Positions 21,710 to 30,235 of a stretch of DNA of 36,132 nt are shown one piece after another (the stretch's first letter is position 1; the number at the start of each line of letters is the position of its first letter). Under the pieces are notes generated by a model. It saw only the letters and a list, made by a program, of their open reading frames with translations. It had not been told where the DNA came from and searched no databases. Source of the stretch: a virus; IMG/VR virus record IMGVR_UViG_3300043465_000197, positions 1 to 36,132 of that record; one strand, given 5' to 3'. A program made the translations under genes and the position numbers.

Positions 21710-22753
21710 CTATGGGTTTACGATTGATACGCAATTCACGTAGTTAACACCTGCATACTTATCCGCAGACTCGTAGATATCAGTTGGCAATGTTGCAAGG
21801 ATACCAGTTGTAGTCAATACAATTGATAAGTTACCGCAATCATCCTTCATAGTCAAGTCAACTGGAACTCCTGCCGGTGTGAACACCAAAGTCTTAGAGT
21901 AGTTGCTTCCTGCTGTTGGAGTGATGCCTGTGTTCCACTCAGCTAAGTTAAATGACAACCACTGGATTGCTCCTGCTGTTGTAACCAAAGCCTTAGTCTG
22001 TGCACCTTGAGCAGCAGCCAATCTTGAATCATAAGCAAAGCCGAAACCGTTCTGCTGAGTGATTGCAAGTAAGTCGATTCCGTACTGCGTGCAGCATCCT
22101 GCTGCCATCGCGTTAGCATAACGCTGCATCTCTGCTCCACCGAATGCAACTGGTGCACCTGGGTAGTTAGCCATTCTTGTTGCTTGCTGAATGTCAGCGA
22201 TAGCGAAAGCATTAGGCTCGTTAGTGCCAGCCATTGTTGAAATCACCAAGCAATCAGATGTAACTGTGTAGAAACCTTCTACTTCAGTTCCCCAGTTACC
22301 GATTGCAGCAACAGCTTGAACAGCCGCAGCAGATGCAATCTTACGATCAAGAACATCCATCAAACGCATGATTGATTCTAATACGTAGCGGCTGTTCTCT
22401 TGGCAATGGCGAGCGATGTCCGCTGCATTGATCAATTGAGATGCAGTGTACGTATCAGTTACATCAACTGTATAAGTTGCTGTGGTGTCTCCGTAAACAT
22501 TGTCAGAAGTACATGTTAAGATGCTGCCTTCTGTTTCAACTTCTGTTTCTGGTAAACGCTGAATCCAACGAGCTTGAACCGTCTTAAGTTTTCCATTGCC
22601 TGGAGAAACTTCAGTGCGGATTAATTTCGCGTTTTCAGGAGATAAGATGTATTCAAGAAAAGGAAGTTGCTCGCGCTGTCCAACCTCGATGAATAATTCG
22701 CCCAGTGACATCTGCACGTTAGGGCATTCGGAAAGTATTCTGTCTATTGACAT
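21710..22753 (-). CDS. Major capsid protein (HK97-type candidate)
   Basis: The 347-aa protein lies directly downstream of the scaffold-like gene. It has an N-terminal arm with helix (LGELFIEVGQREQLPFLEYIL), a beta E-loop-like region, a long spine-helix segment (SRYVLESIMRLMDVLDRKIASAAAVQAV) and a beta-rich C-terminus. Size, location after a scaffold and isolation as a unit with its own promoter and terminator all fit a highly expressed capsid protein. No direct motif defines the HK97 fold, so the call is contextual. Confidence 0.85.
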   Translation of the reverse strand: MSIDRILSECPNVQMSLGELFIEVGQREQLPFLEYILSPENAKLIRTEVSPGNGKLKTVQARWIQRLPETEVETEGSILTCTSDNVYGDTTATYTVDVTDTYTASQLINAADIARHCQENSRYVLESIMRLMDVLDRKIASAAAVQAVAAIGNWGTEVEGFYTVTSDCLVISTMAGTNEPNAFAIADIQQATRMANYPGAPVAFGGAEMQRYANAMAAGCCTQYGIDLLAITQQNGFGFAYDSRLAAAQGAQTKALVTTAGAIQWLSFNLAEWNTGITPTAGSNYSKTLVFTPAGVPVDLTMKDDCGNLSIVLTTTGILATLPTDIYESADKYAGVNYVNCVSIVNP

Positions 22754-22862
22754 GATAGTCGTTTTTGAAATTGTAGAATTTTTTGCAACTTATTCTGAAG
22801 GCTGTTGCTTTGATGCCTACTTTTTTGCAGCTGAAAGTCCTGCCGACTACCATAGAGAATCA

Positions 22863-22870
22863 CAAAGGTA
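22863..22870 (-). promoter_or_regulatory. Major capsid gene promoter -7 box
   Basis: TACCTTTG on the minus strand, just after the scaffold terminator. A TTG lies 22 nt upstream, inside the terminator stem, within the accepted N17-23 range. About 110 nt of leader precede the ATG. Confidence 0.6.
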
Positions 22871-22874
22871 AAAT

Positions 22875-22902
22875 AAAAAAGCCGCACTCTCACAAGCGCG
22901 GC
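22875..22902 (-). terminator. Rho-independent terminator after scaffold gene
   Basis: On the minus strand GCCGCGCTT, loop GTGA and GAGTGCGGC give a 9-bp stem with two wobble pairs, followed by six T. Confidence 0.9.
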
Positions 22903-22935
22903 CTAAAATTAAACATTAACCCCGAGGCTAATATA

Positions 22936-23757
22936 CTACTTTGTATAGAATCTCGGGTTAATTCCTTTTAACTTTTTTTCTCCTTGAGTTTCCATCTGCG
23001 GAATCAGTGGGCTGCGCATTGGAATCTTGCTACCTGCATGCGGATTCTTTTGGATGATGCCTGCCTCTGTTGCTTCCTTGATAAGCACATCGCTCATCGT
23101 TAGGAATGAGCCTGCCTTCTCCTTGCTCTTCAAGCGCTCGCCTGTTGCCTTATCCTTAACCACAAATGCGCCATCTTCCTCAAGGTCGATTGCGTACTTA
23201 TCAGTCACCGCCGACTTGAAGCCGCGAATGGTGTACTCGTTAACACTTGGGTCAAGCTTCAATGCTCCGAGTTCTTTCTCGAATGATGAATTGATCTTGC
23301 TCGTCTTGATGTCGGTTGCAACTTGCACCTTGTAAGACTCGAACTGATTCATCACATCTTGGCGAGCGGAGTCAAGCTCGTTAGTCTTGCGCTCAAGTGA
23401 CTTGTACTTCTTCTCCCACTCTTGCAGTAATGCCTCTGAGCCATTGCCCGATGCACGCTTCTCCCAATCTTCGCGCTGCTTTTCAAACTCGCTCTTTGCT
23501 CTTTCCGATGCGCTGCGGATTACCTCCTCAACCTTCTGCCCTTTGAAATCCTCATCAGTTAGCACGATGCCAAATGGCTCAAATGCTTTGCGAGTCACGT
23601 TGGCAATTGTGCCAGTAAGCTTTCCGATCTTGCCGGAAACTTCTTCTTGCTTAATCCAGTTTTCCTGAAACTTTTCTTTTGCGGCTTCGAGATCCGCTGC
23701 TTCTTCGAGGTTTAGGAACTTCATCAGCTCCAGTGCTTCCTCCGATTTGATTGCCAT
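22936..23757 (-). CDS. Scaffold-like capsid assembly protein
   Basis: The 273-aa protein is highly charged, with a long coiled coil at about residues 70-145 (SERAKSEFEKQREDWEKRA...). A more compact part (ALKLDPSVNEYTIRGFKSAV) and a basic C-terminus follow. This is the usual layout of scaffolding proteins that guide prohead assembly and bind capsid protein via a basic end. It directly precedes the capsid gene. Confidence 0.78.
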   Translation of the reverse strand: MAIKSEEALELMKFLNLEEAADLEAAKEKFQENWIKQEEVSGKIGKLTGTIANVTRKAFEPFGIVLTDEDFKGQKVEEVIRSASERAKSEFEKQREDWEKRASGNGSEALLQEWEKKYKSLERKTNELDSARQDVMNQFESYKVQVATDIKTSKINSSFEKELGALKLDPSVNEYTIRGFKSAVTDKYAIDLEEDGAFVVKDKATGERLKSKEKAGSFLTMSDVLIKEATEAGIIQKNPHAGSKIPMRSPLIPQMETQGEKKLKGINPRFYTK

Positions 23758-23872
23758 AGTCTATTGTTATTGGTGTTAGTTTTAATTCTCTTGCGCCTCG
23801 CTTGATAAGATATGCAGCGAGTACATCATCTGCACGTTTAATCGTGCCGTCTGCCATGATGTAGTAAGTCAT
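23651..23872 (-). CDS. Hypothetical small protein overlapping scaffold start
   Basis: The 73-aa frame starts MTYYIMADGTIKRADD and has LAAYLIKRGARELKLTPITIDYGN, then a basic SSGSRSRKRKVSGK tail. It overlaps the scaffold frame by 107 nt. A promoter box lies 4 nt upstream of its ATG, so the mRNA may be nearly leaderless. It is the first gene after the divergent promoter; function unknown. Confidence 0.6.
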   Translation of the reverse strand: MTYYIMADGTIKRADDVLAAYLIKRGARELKLTPITIDYGNQIGGSTGADEVPKPRRSSGSRSRKRKVSGKLD

Positions 23873-23876
23873 AAGG

Positions 23877-23904
23877 CAAAGATAGTAAAGTATTGCTTAA
23901 TCAA
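23877..23904 (-). promoter_or_regulatory. Promoter, TTG-N17-TATCTTTG, scaffold/head unit
   Basis: On the minus strand TTG (23904-23902), a 17-nt spacer and TATCTTTG (23884-23877). It fires away from the plus-strand glycosyltransferase gene and restarts head-gene transcription after that insertion. Confidence 0.62.
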
Positions 23905-23905
23905 T

Positions 23906-23913
23906 TATCTTTG
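23906..23913 (+). promoter_or_regulatory. Divergent promoter -7 box for plus-strand glycosyltransferase
   Basis: TATCTTTG on the plus strand, 24 nt before the ATG at 23938. No TTG at the expected spacing. It is the only promoter-like box serving the plus strand. Confidence 0.5.
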
Positions 23914-23937
23914 TAAATAATTTGAACTTATTCAACT

Positions 23938-25320
23938 ATGATAGGAGTTGCAATCACTACACACAACCGCAGAGATGTTGCACTGGATACTTATTCTATG
24001 TGGAAATTAATGCTTCCAGAAGGATCACAGATTGTTGTGGTAGATGATGCAAGTGATCAGCCTTATCCAAATGCAGATTATAGATTTAATGAAAATGTTG
24101 GAATCTCCAAAGCAAAAAACAAGTGCATTGAATTGCTTATTGAAAAAGGATGCGATGAAATTTTTTTAGCTGATGACGACACTTACCCAACCAATTATGA
24201 TTGGTGGAAAGCGTATGTTGAAAGCCCTCATCCATTGCTGTCGTATACATTCTCAATTGTAGGAAGAGGTACTCACAATGGCAACCGTCTAATAAAAAAT
24301 GATGGTGCACATAAGTGGTATTCTAATCCATGCGGATGTATGTTGTACATTAATAAGATTGTAGTCGACACCATTGGTGGATATGACACCGATTATGCGC
24401 TTTATGGTGATGAGCATCTGGACTATGCAATTCGAGCAAAGAATGCAGGCCTTATTCCATTCGAGTTTATGGATGTTTCAGATCCTCTTTTTTATTGTCA
24501 TGACCAAGCAGGCAACTATAAGACTTCTCGATTAGATGTTGCAGCTCAAAGCTATTTGAGCCACAGAAGACTTGCTCAGCAAAAAGAAAGCAAAGCTTTT
24601 ATTGATTATAAAGAAGTAGCAAATAAATTGCAGAAGCCTTATGTGCTGACAAGTTATTTTAACTATCTCAAGGATCCACAGCGCAGAAGTTTATTGCCTA
24701 ATTCAATCGAGCCACTTTTGCCGCTTATAAATAGCTGTGATATTTTAGGAGTGCGCTTAGTGATATTGACTAATTGCGACTTAGAGAATCAAGGGCACAC
24801 TGAATTTGTAAAGATTGAAAATCCGGATCATCAATTTACGCCAAATGATTTCCGATGGTTAGTGCAATTGGATTACATCCAAAAGAATAAAGCGAGCCAT
24901 GTTTGGTGCGTTGATTCAACAGATGTTGAGGTGCTTCGCAATCCTTTCGAGATTGATAAAAATGTTTTGTATGTTGGACATGAGCCAATGCAGACACTTG
25001 GCAGTGGTTGGCTGTGGCAGCATCAATGGAGATACTGCCAAAACAAAAACTATCAACAGAGGTTAAAAGAATCAAGGGCCTCAATTCTTTTGAACTGCGG
25101 TGTTGTAGGTGGCGAGTATGCTATTGCTCTTAGATTCTTTCAGCTAATGGCAAATGAAACATACTTTAATGCTAAGAAAGTTGGAAGAGCGATGGATATG
25201 GCCAGCTTTAATTATGTTGTGTATTCACACTTTGCTGATAGGTTTGTTGCAGGGCCTCACGTAGTGACTGAATTCAAAGCCTTTAAAAGAAACAACGTTG
25301 CAATGTTTAAGCACAAATAG
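23938..25320 (+). CDS. Two-domain glycosyltransferase (GT2 + GT-A-like), moron gene
   Basis: The 460-aa protein is the only plus-strand gene. Residues 1-210 form a GT2 domain: AITTHNRR at the start, VVVDDASD (33-40), the metal-binding FLADDD (76-81) and YGDEHLDYAIRAKNAG as the acceptor-side acidic motif. Residues 233-460 form a second GT-like domain with PYVLTSYFNY, a DSTD metal-type motif (326-329) and GSGWLWQHQW. Two domains suggest transfer of two sugars or a disaccharide. It is AT-rich, has its own promoter and ends 1 nt before the opposing head gene. Virion or host-surface glycan modification is inferred. Confidence 0.88.
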   Translation: MIGVAITTHNRRDVALDTYSMWKLMLPEGSQIVVVDDASDQPYPNADYRFNENVGISKAKNKCIELLIEKGCDEIFLADDDTYPTNYDWWKAYVESPHPLLSYTFSIVGRGTHNGNRLIKNDGAHKWYSNPCGCMLYINKIVVDTIGGYDTDYALYGDEHLDYAIRAKNAGLIPFEFMDVSDPLFYCHDQAGNYKTSRLDVAAQSYLSHRRLAQQKESKAFIDYKEVANKLQKPYVLTSYFNYLKDPQRRSLLPNSIEPLLPLINSCDILGVRLVILTNCDLENQGHTEFVKIENPDHQFTPNDFRWLVQLDYIQKNKASHVWCVDSTDVEVLRNPFEIDKNVLYVGHEPMQTLGSGWLWQHQWRYCQNKNYQQRLKESRASILLNCGVVGGEYAIALRFFQLMANETYFNAKKVGRAMDMASFNYVVYSHFADRFVAGPHVVTEFKAFKRNNVAMFKHK

Positions 25321-25321
25321 C

Positions 25322-26230
25322 TTAAGCAAACCCTTCCGCCTCCGCTCTTGCAATAACACTTGCAGGAACTCGTTGCTTAATTACTGGAACAAGGAAGTGG
25401 CGGCAGTTCCAACCACCAACAAAGGTGAAGATACTTCTTGAGTCAGTGCCCTCGATGCGGCCTGCCCATGTGCCATTGCGGATGTCGTTAATGCCTGCCG
25501 AGTTTTTGCCATCGCCCCATGCTTCAATCTCTCTGCGGTGATAAATCTCGCCTTCTCGATGTTCGCAGAACGGTCTTGTTGTTGGTATCTCTCCTCCAAG
25601 ATATTGAAAGTATTCAATGCCCAGCTCCTCGTTTACCGCCGCCGCATAGCTTCTATCGGCAATGGCTTGAGCGGTGTTGGCTGTTGTGCGCACATTGGCG
25701 AGCAGCCTACCATCGTTGGCATCTGTTCCCTCGATTACTCCTTGCAATGCAATTACCGCTTCGCGCAGTGGAGCACGAGCAGCTACGTTAGCAGTTAGCT
25801 GCTCAAGGAATGGCTGCGTCACATTCTCGCGCAGTCCAGAACCAAAGAAGGCATTGATTGCATTTTGCTTGGAGATGGCAAGTAGCTGCTTTTGTACGTT
25901 GTCGGGTTGGAATGTTCTGTCGATTTTCTTTGCAATCTCATCAGTGAGCTGCACACCTTCATCGATGGAAGCAAGGAACGACTGCACGGCGGCTCTGTAT
26001 TCACCGCCTGCAAGCACCTTGTTAAGCTCTTCTGTGATTAATCCAATTCTTCGAATGTTATCCTCGGTCTGTCTGATGTTGCCTGTTGCATCAACATCCA
26101 TCTCTGCGAGTAGCGGTGCAAGTTTGCGCCACGCATCTCGCTGTGCCTTCTCTGCCGCCGTAACAATAGTCTCCGGAACAGTCTCAAGCAGTTTGATTTT
26201 CTGTTTAACAAGTTCATCAAATGATGCCAT
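25322..26230 (-). CDS. Minor head / head morphogenesis protein (Mu gpF/SPP1 gp7-like)
   Basis: The 302-aa protein follows the portal with a 14-nt overlap. The N-terminal two thirds are helical. The C-terminal block RPFCEHREGEIYHRREIEAW...FVGGWNCRHFLVPV is the hallmark of Mu gpF-like/SPP1 gp7-like minor head proteins, with Cys and His that may form a metal site. It probably associates with the portal in the prohead. Its 3' end faces the plus-strand glycosyltransferase with only 1 nt between, so no terminator fits there. Confidence 0.87.
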   Translation of the reverse strand: MASFDELVKQKIKLLETVPETIVTAAEKAQRDAWRKLAPLLAEMDVDATGNIRQTEDNIRRIGLITEELNKVLAGGEYRAAVQSFLASIDEGVQLTDEIAKKIDRTFQPDNVQKQLLAISKQNAINAFFGSGLRENVTQPFLEQLTANVAARAPLREAVIALQGVIEGTDANDGRLLANVRTTANTAQAIADRSYAAAVNEELGIEYFQYLGGEIPTTRPFCEHREGEIYHRREIEAWGDGKNSAGINDIRNGTWAGRIEGTDSRSIFTFVGGWNCRHFLVPVIKQRVPASVIARAEAEGFA

Positions 26231-28124
26231 TCAATAGAGTTTGTTGTGCCTGCTGAATCGGATCCAATGTCACTGCAATCTTCTCAGCAGCTTTTGCTCT
26301 TAGCTGTGTAATCTGGTCAGACATCGGTTGGTCAAGGAATCTTTCTGCGCCTTCCGTTGGGATGAAGTCTCTGATGAGCTCCATGATTAACTGCGGCCCA
26401 GAGTTATGCAATACATCTTGCCACTTTTCAACGCTTCCGCTTGCAAGTCTTGCAAGGATATCGGCGTTGCTCATAAGTAGCAACTCATCTGCATTGATGA
26501 TTAGGTCGTATACTGCACTGGTCTCCTCATCGGTGTAGTGGATTGCTCTGATGTAATTGTAAACATTCGAGAATGTAATCGATGGCGGCACTCCTGCCTT
26601 AACCCCTTCGCTGATTACCGCAAGGTAATCACTCGGTGTGCTGATGTCGAATGAGGTTGGATAAACCAAGTTAACTCCGCCAAATAAATCGCCATAGCGC
26701 ATCTTCCCAATTGTCACCAAGCAGAACTCATAAATGGTAAACAGCTGATCGCTGATAGGCTTAATGAATGCGTAAAGACTTCGAAGCTTGTTAAGGCTTC
26801 CTGTTGCAGTCGATGCTTCGCCAATAGTTCCACTTTCATCGCTCGATGGTAAGTGCAGGATACGTCTTGATTTCGCCATCTGCTGCTCAATCTCAGTGCG
26901 CAGGAATGTTAGCGTGTCCATAGGAGGACTAACAAACTTTAAATACTCGCCAGTAAGTCCAGTGTCTCCTTCGCTTAGAGATGTTCTTGGCTTGATTAAA
27001 AGCATACCGGTTGGAGAGAATCGGCTCTTTACTCCGCTGCCTGAGCAGCTGCCGCAAGTTCTATATCCTCCATTGATTGGGTCGAATATCTGCCCATCAT
27101 TGCACTTGTTACCTTCGCGATCTACGAATTCGCATATCTCACCAAGTGCCACCATGAATGGGAATGCACTTGTTGCCTTGCTCATCTGCAAGTAAGACTC
27201 ATCGAGTACAACCTGGTCAAGCAATGGCACTGCCGTGATGAATGGCGATTGGAATGCAATCTCGTCATTGATAAGTTGAGGTGAGCCCATTAGCTTAATG
27301 CACGGAACATATCCCAAGTTGTGCTGAAAGTAAAGCATCGGCTCACCGAATGTCATGTCGCTCTTCTTGCCTGTCTGCTCAATCTTATAGATGGCCATTG
27401 AGTCATAAAGGTAAAGAACGATACCAGTCTCCTCCGTCTTGCTGCCGTTCTTAACGTAGCTGTGGTCATCGCTTATCACCAAGTAATACTCACCAAACTT
27501 CTGCCCGACAATGTTCTTGCAGTTATAGTAAGTCGGCATTGGGCGAAGCAGCTCGTTGCCAATCACTGGCTCCTCGAACTCGTCCTCATCTAAGTACTCG
27601 ATGTCATCTGGGTAGATGGCAATGATACCATTAGCATCGACAAGCTTTAGGGTTGGAAGCATGTTCTTAACAAACATCTCCAAGCTGCCGAACTTCTCAA
27701 TCTCGTTGTTAACGTATCGCTGAAAAGTCTCCTCACCAAATCGCTCATCCAACTCCGGCGAGTATCTGATGCTCCAGTTCTGATCGGCGAATGCTCTGCT
27801 AATAGTTGCACGGAAATCCTCAAACACACTCAAGGTTGTTGCCTTATAGTTCGCCTTAATATACAATGCCTGCGCATCTGTTTGATTGGGAGCACGCACC
27901 GAAAGCAAGTGCTCAGGATAAACATCGGAGCGGCTATGCGGCAAGATGCTATCATACATCTTCGCGGCATAATTGTAACCGCTCCAATATTCTGGATACT
28001 GGCTCGATGCTCGCTGCTTAGTAATTGGATTGAGCGGAGTAGATTGTGTCATCTGCTCCCAACCCTTTCGCTTTGTCGCGAATCGGTTTACGATCTTTTG
28101 GATATCCTCAGAACTTAGTGCCAT
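26217..28124 (-). CDS. Portal protein with DnaJ-like zinc insertion
   Basis: The 635-aa portal candidate follows the expected layout: an N-terminal wing region, a beta-rich centre (about 190-300) and the stem/clip with TFLRTEIEQQMAKSRRILH. It ends in a helical crown. A four-cysteine insertion (C331, C341, C357, C360) contains CGSCSGSG, an exact CxxCxGxG as in DnaJ zinc fingers. The portal is the dodecameric gate for DNA entry and tail attachment. The minor head gene directly follows. Confidence 0.9.
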   Translation of the reverse strand: MALSSEDIQKIVNRFATKRKGWEQMTQSTPLNPITKQRASSQYPEYWSGYNYAAKMYDSILPHSRSDVYPEHLLSVRAPNQTDAQALYIKANYKATTLSVFEDFRATISRAFADQNWSIRYSPELDERFGEETFQRYVNNEIEKFGSLEMFVKNMLPTLKLVDANGIIAIYPDDIEYLDEDEFEEPVIGNELLRPMPTYYNCKNIVGQKFGEYYLVISDDHSYVKNGSKTEETGIVLYLYDSMAIYKIEQTGKKSDMTFGEPMLYFQHNLGYVPCIKLMGSPQLINDEIAFQSPFITAVPLLDQVVLDESYLQMSKATSAFPFMVALGEICEFVDREGNKCNDGQIFDPINGGYRTCGSCSGSGVKSRFSPTGMLLIKPRTSLSEGDTGLTGEYLKFVSPPMDTLTFLRTEIEQQMAKSRRILHLPSSDESGTIGEASTATGSLNKLRSLYAFIKPISDQLFTIYEFCLVTIGKMRYGDLFGGVNLVYPTSFDISTPSDYLAVISEGVKAGVPPSITFSNVYNYIRAIHYTDEETSAVYDLIINADELLLMSNADILARLASGSVEKWQDVLHNSGPQLIMELIRDFIPTEGAERFLDQPMSDQITQLRAKAAEKIAVTLDPIQQAQQTLLNGII

Positions 28125-28178
28125 TGGGTCTTTCCATTATGTTTGAACCACATGATTTTGAACGACAGTAGTTTGGTT

Positions 28179-28715
28179 TCATCGGTGTATGATTGAGATG
28201 CCTCGCCCTTCAGTAGTGTTAAGCGTGACTGATTTATAATTCAATTGCTGTGCGTATTCAACTACCCTTAGTGGGCCTTCAAGATGTATGGTGTCGTGTA
28301 AAATAATTACACCGCCATCGCTCACAAGATTCTCCGCAAGTTTGAACTCTGTAAGAACATGCTCAAAGGTGTGATCTCCGTCCACAAAGATAAGGTCAAA
28401 ATGATTCTTAGGCAAGTTATTCAACTCATCAAGTGAATTGCCAAGTATAAAGTCAATCGATTTACCTCCAATGCTCATTGCTGCCTTGGTTACATCAGTG
28501 CGATAGTCATTGATGTCTATGCCAATAAACTGCCCACCCTTTGGCAGTGCTTTAATCAGATGCCTTGATGTTTCACCTTCAAACACACCAATCTCAATCA
28601 CAGTCTTGTACTTGCTCATCTTAATTAGCGATGCCAAAAATAAGCCGCACTCATCTTCAGAATTCCACTCATGTCGAGCAACTTTTTTCTTTGGCTTATT
28701 TTTTTCCATCGACAT
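28179..28715 (-). CDS. SAM-dependent methyltransferase (class I, O-methyltransferase-like)
   Basis: The 178-aa Rossmann methyltransferase has EIGVFEGETS (41-50) as the SAM loop, GIDIND (65-70) for ribose binding, DLIFVDGDHTFEHV (107-120) and GGVIILHDT. The VDGDH motif fits sugar or small-molecule O-methyltransferases better than DNA enzymes. It overlaps the upstream glycosyltransferase by 20 nt, so the pair probably acts together, with methylation capping an added sugar. A 54-nt gap follows before the portal. Confidence 0.85.
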   Translation of the reverse strand: MSMEKNKPKKKVARHEWNSEDECGLFLASLIKMSKYKTVIEIGVFEGETSRHLIKALPKGGQFIGIDINDYRTDVTKAAMSIGGKSIDFILGNSLDELNNLPKNHFDLIFVDGDHTFEHVLTEFKLAENLVSDGGVIILHDTIHLEGPLRVVEYAQQLNYKSVTLNTTEGRGISIIHR

Positions 28716-29622
28716 ATTTGTAATCTGTTATTCTGGTAAATAGATAATTATGCTTTTTGCCATCTTGCTGCATCCATGACTTCATCAATCTATCAAGCCA
28801 CTCTATGTAAAACATTGGAGTAAATCTCTTGCCGCCATAATAACTCATCACATAAAAGCTATTCTCAATCTGGTCAAAGGTCAATTCTCGTTTCATCTGG
28901 AAGCATACCGCTTCAATATTGTGCGGCGTTGTTTCTGTCAAGCATAGTGCAGCATTAAAATACAATTCATCTGGCTGCCCTCCGCCCCACTTCATTCGAA
29001 GCTTATGCAATGGCATTGGGTTATTTATAAACTGATCTGCTGCAACCTTAAAAAGATTAGCGCACACATCACCCTTCTTGATAAACTGAACGCTGCTATT
29101 GATGCCATACAACATAGCATCTTCCTTAATATTAAAGTGATTTATAAACTCATCAGCATAAGACCAAACCATCTGCTTAAAGTCGCGGCCATGATCTAAG
29201 GTATGAGTGCCGTGAATCGATGTGCCATAATCGATGCCGCTATCAACTAAGGTATCAATCAATGGCTGCAAATCTTTTAAGCAAACACCATCGACATCCA
29301 AATAAAGATTGTTGTCAAATGGTAGGTAATCGTAAAGCAAAACTTTCGCCTTGCCTGGATCTAATTTCTTATTCGTGTACATGTCCTGCGCTTGCAGTTC
29401 AACATGTAAATCGATGAACTGTGAAAGCTCGGGAACATAGTTAACTGCTCTTGTTCCAATATCCGAAACAAGTGCAATCTTAATATTTTTATTTGCTCGC
29501 TTAATTGAATAGGCGATATTGTAAACCATCCAAAAATATTGCGGCTTACCGAATGCAAGAAGCACCACTCCAGTTGATGGAGTGATGCTCTGAGTGGTTT
29601 GTGATTTAGATTCCTCGATCAT
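28696..29622 (-). CDS. Glycosyltransferase (GT-A fold)
   Basis: The 308-aa product starts MIEESKSQTTQ, its ATG overlapping the tail-gene stop (TAATG). It has VVLLAFGKPQYFWMVYNIAYSI at the N-terminus, KIALVSD and the metal-binding LYLDVDGVCL with D109-x-D111, like GT8-type or similar GT-A enzymes. An HGTHTLDHGRDF segment and WGGGQPDELYF follow. The product likely adds a sugar to a phage or host surface molecule. Confidence 0.82.
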   Translation of the reverse strand: MIEESKSQTTQSITPSTGVVLLAFGKPQYFWMVYNIAYSIKRANKNIKIALVSDIGTRAVNYVPELSQFIDLHVELQAQDMYTNKKLDPGKAKVLLYDYLPFDNNLYLDVDGVCLKDLQPLIDTLVDSGIDYGTSIHGTHTLDHGRDFKQMVWSYADEFINHFNIKEDAMLYGINSSVQFIKKGDVCANLFKVAADQFINNPMPLHKLRMKWGGGQPDELYFNAALCLTETTPHNIEAVCFQMKRELTFDQIENSFYVMSYYGGKRFTPMFYIEWLDRLMKSWMQQDGKKHNYLFTRITDYKYVDGKK

Positions 29623-30158
29623 TAGAATACACCTGGAGGCGCATCGTATTGTGCAGGAATGTTTTTGTTTCTCCAAGAGAAAGTCACCTCATAACGCTGA
29701 AGCTCGTTGTTCTGCTCAGGCAAGATGAAGTTTGCAGATGTTGTGATTCCAACTGGAGCAGTAATGTAGATTACCTTTCCGCTGTCACACATGTAAGCAA
29801 GTATCCAAGAGATACGGCGGTTGTTGACATCGTTCCAGAATACGCTGTTGCCATCAGTCACGTTAGCATCGTAAAGCGTAGCAGTACGATCTTCGTTGAT
29901 ACGTATTGCAGTACCGCAACCAATAGGTGAATCAACAGTAATAGGTGAACCGGCAGGAAGTGCAAAGCGGATGTCGCTAATCATTCTGGCTTCGCCAGAT
30001 AAAAGCAACGCCTCAACCTCAACTTCACTCGAAGGATTAACAAGCTCAGTGCCACAAGCACCGACAATGATGGCGGAAACTCCGCCCAGTTTATACTCAT
30101 TGCACACAACTAAGTCGTGCTCGAGCAATGAGGTATCGCAATATGATACACAGGCCAT
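29622..30158 (-). CDS. Putative tail tube or tail structural protein (178 aa)
   Basis: Beta-rich protein starting MACVSYCDTSLLEHDLVVCNEYKLGGVSAIIVGACG, with several cysteines and an acidic strand-loop pattern. Size and location near the tail genes suggest a tail-tube protein; no family motif proves this. It has its own -7 box in the gap upstream. Confidence 0.55.
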   Translation of the reverse strand: MACVSYCDTSLLEHDLVVCNEYKLGGVSAIIVGACGTELVNPSSEVEVEALLLSGEARMISDIRFALPAGSPITVDSPIGCGTAIRINEDRTATLYDANVTDGNSVFWNDVNNRRISWILAYMCDSGKVIYITAPVGITTSANFILPEQNNELQRYEVTFSWRNKNIPAQYDAPPGVF

Positions 30159-30235
30159 TTGTAGTAGAAGTTTGTGTTGTTGTTTCGCTGTTGGATAGGT
30201 CGCGGCAATACACCTACTTGGTCTCTATGTAATTG

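Noticed and set aside
24836-25084. Minus-strand 82-aa frame inside the plus-strand glycosyltransferase
   Set aside because: The plus-strand gene has clear glycosyltransferase motifs throughout; the minus frame is a shadow.
25674-26237. Plus-strand 187-aa open frame opposite the minor head gene
   Set aside because: It has a low-complexity Ser/Ala/Cys composition typical of antisense frames.
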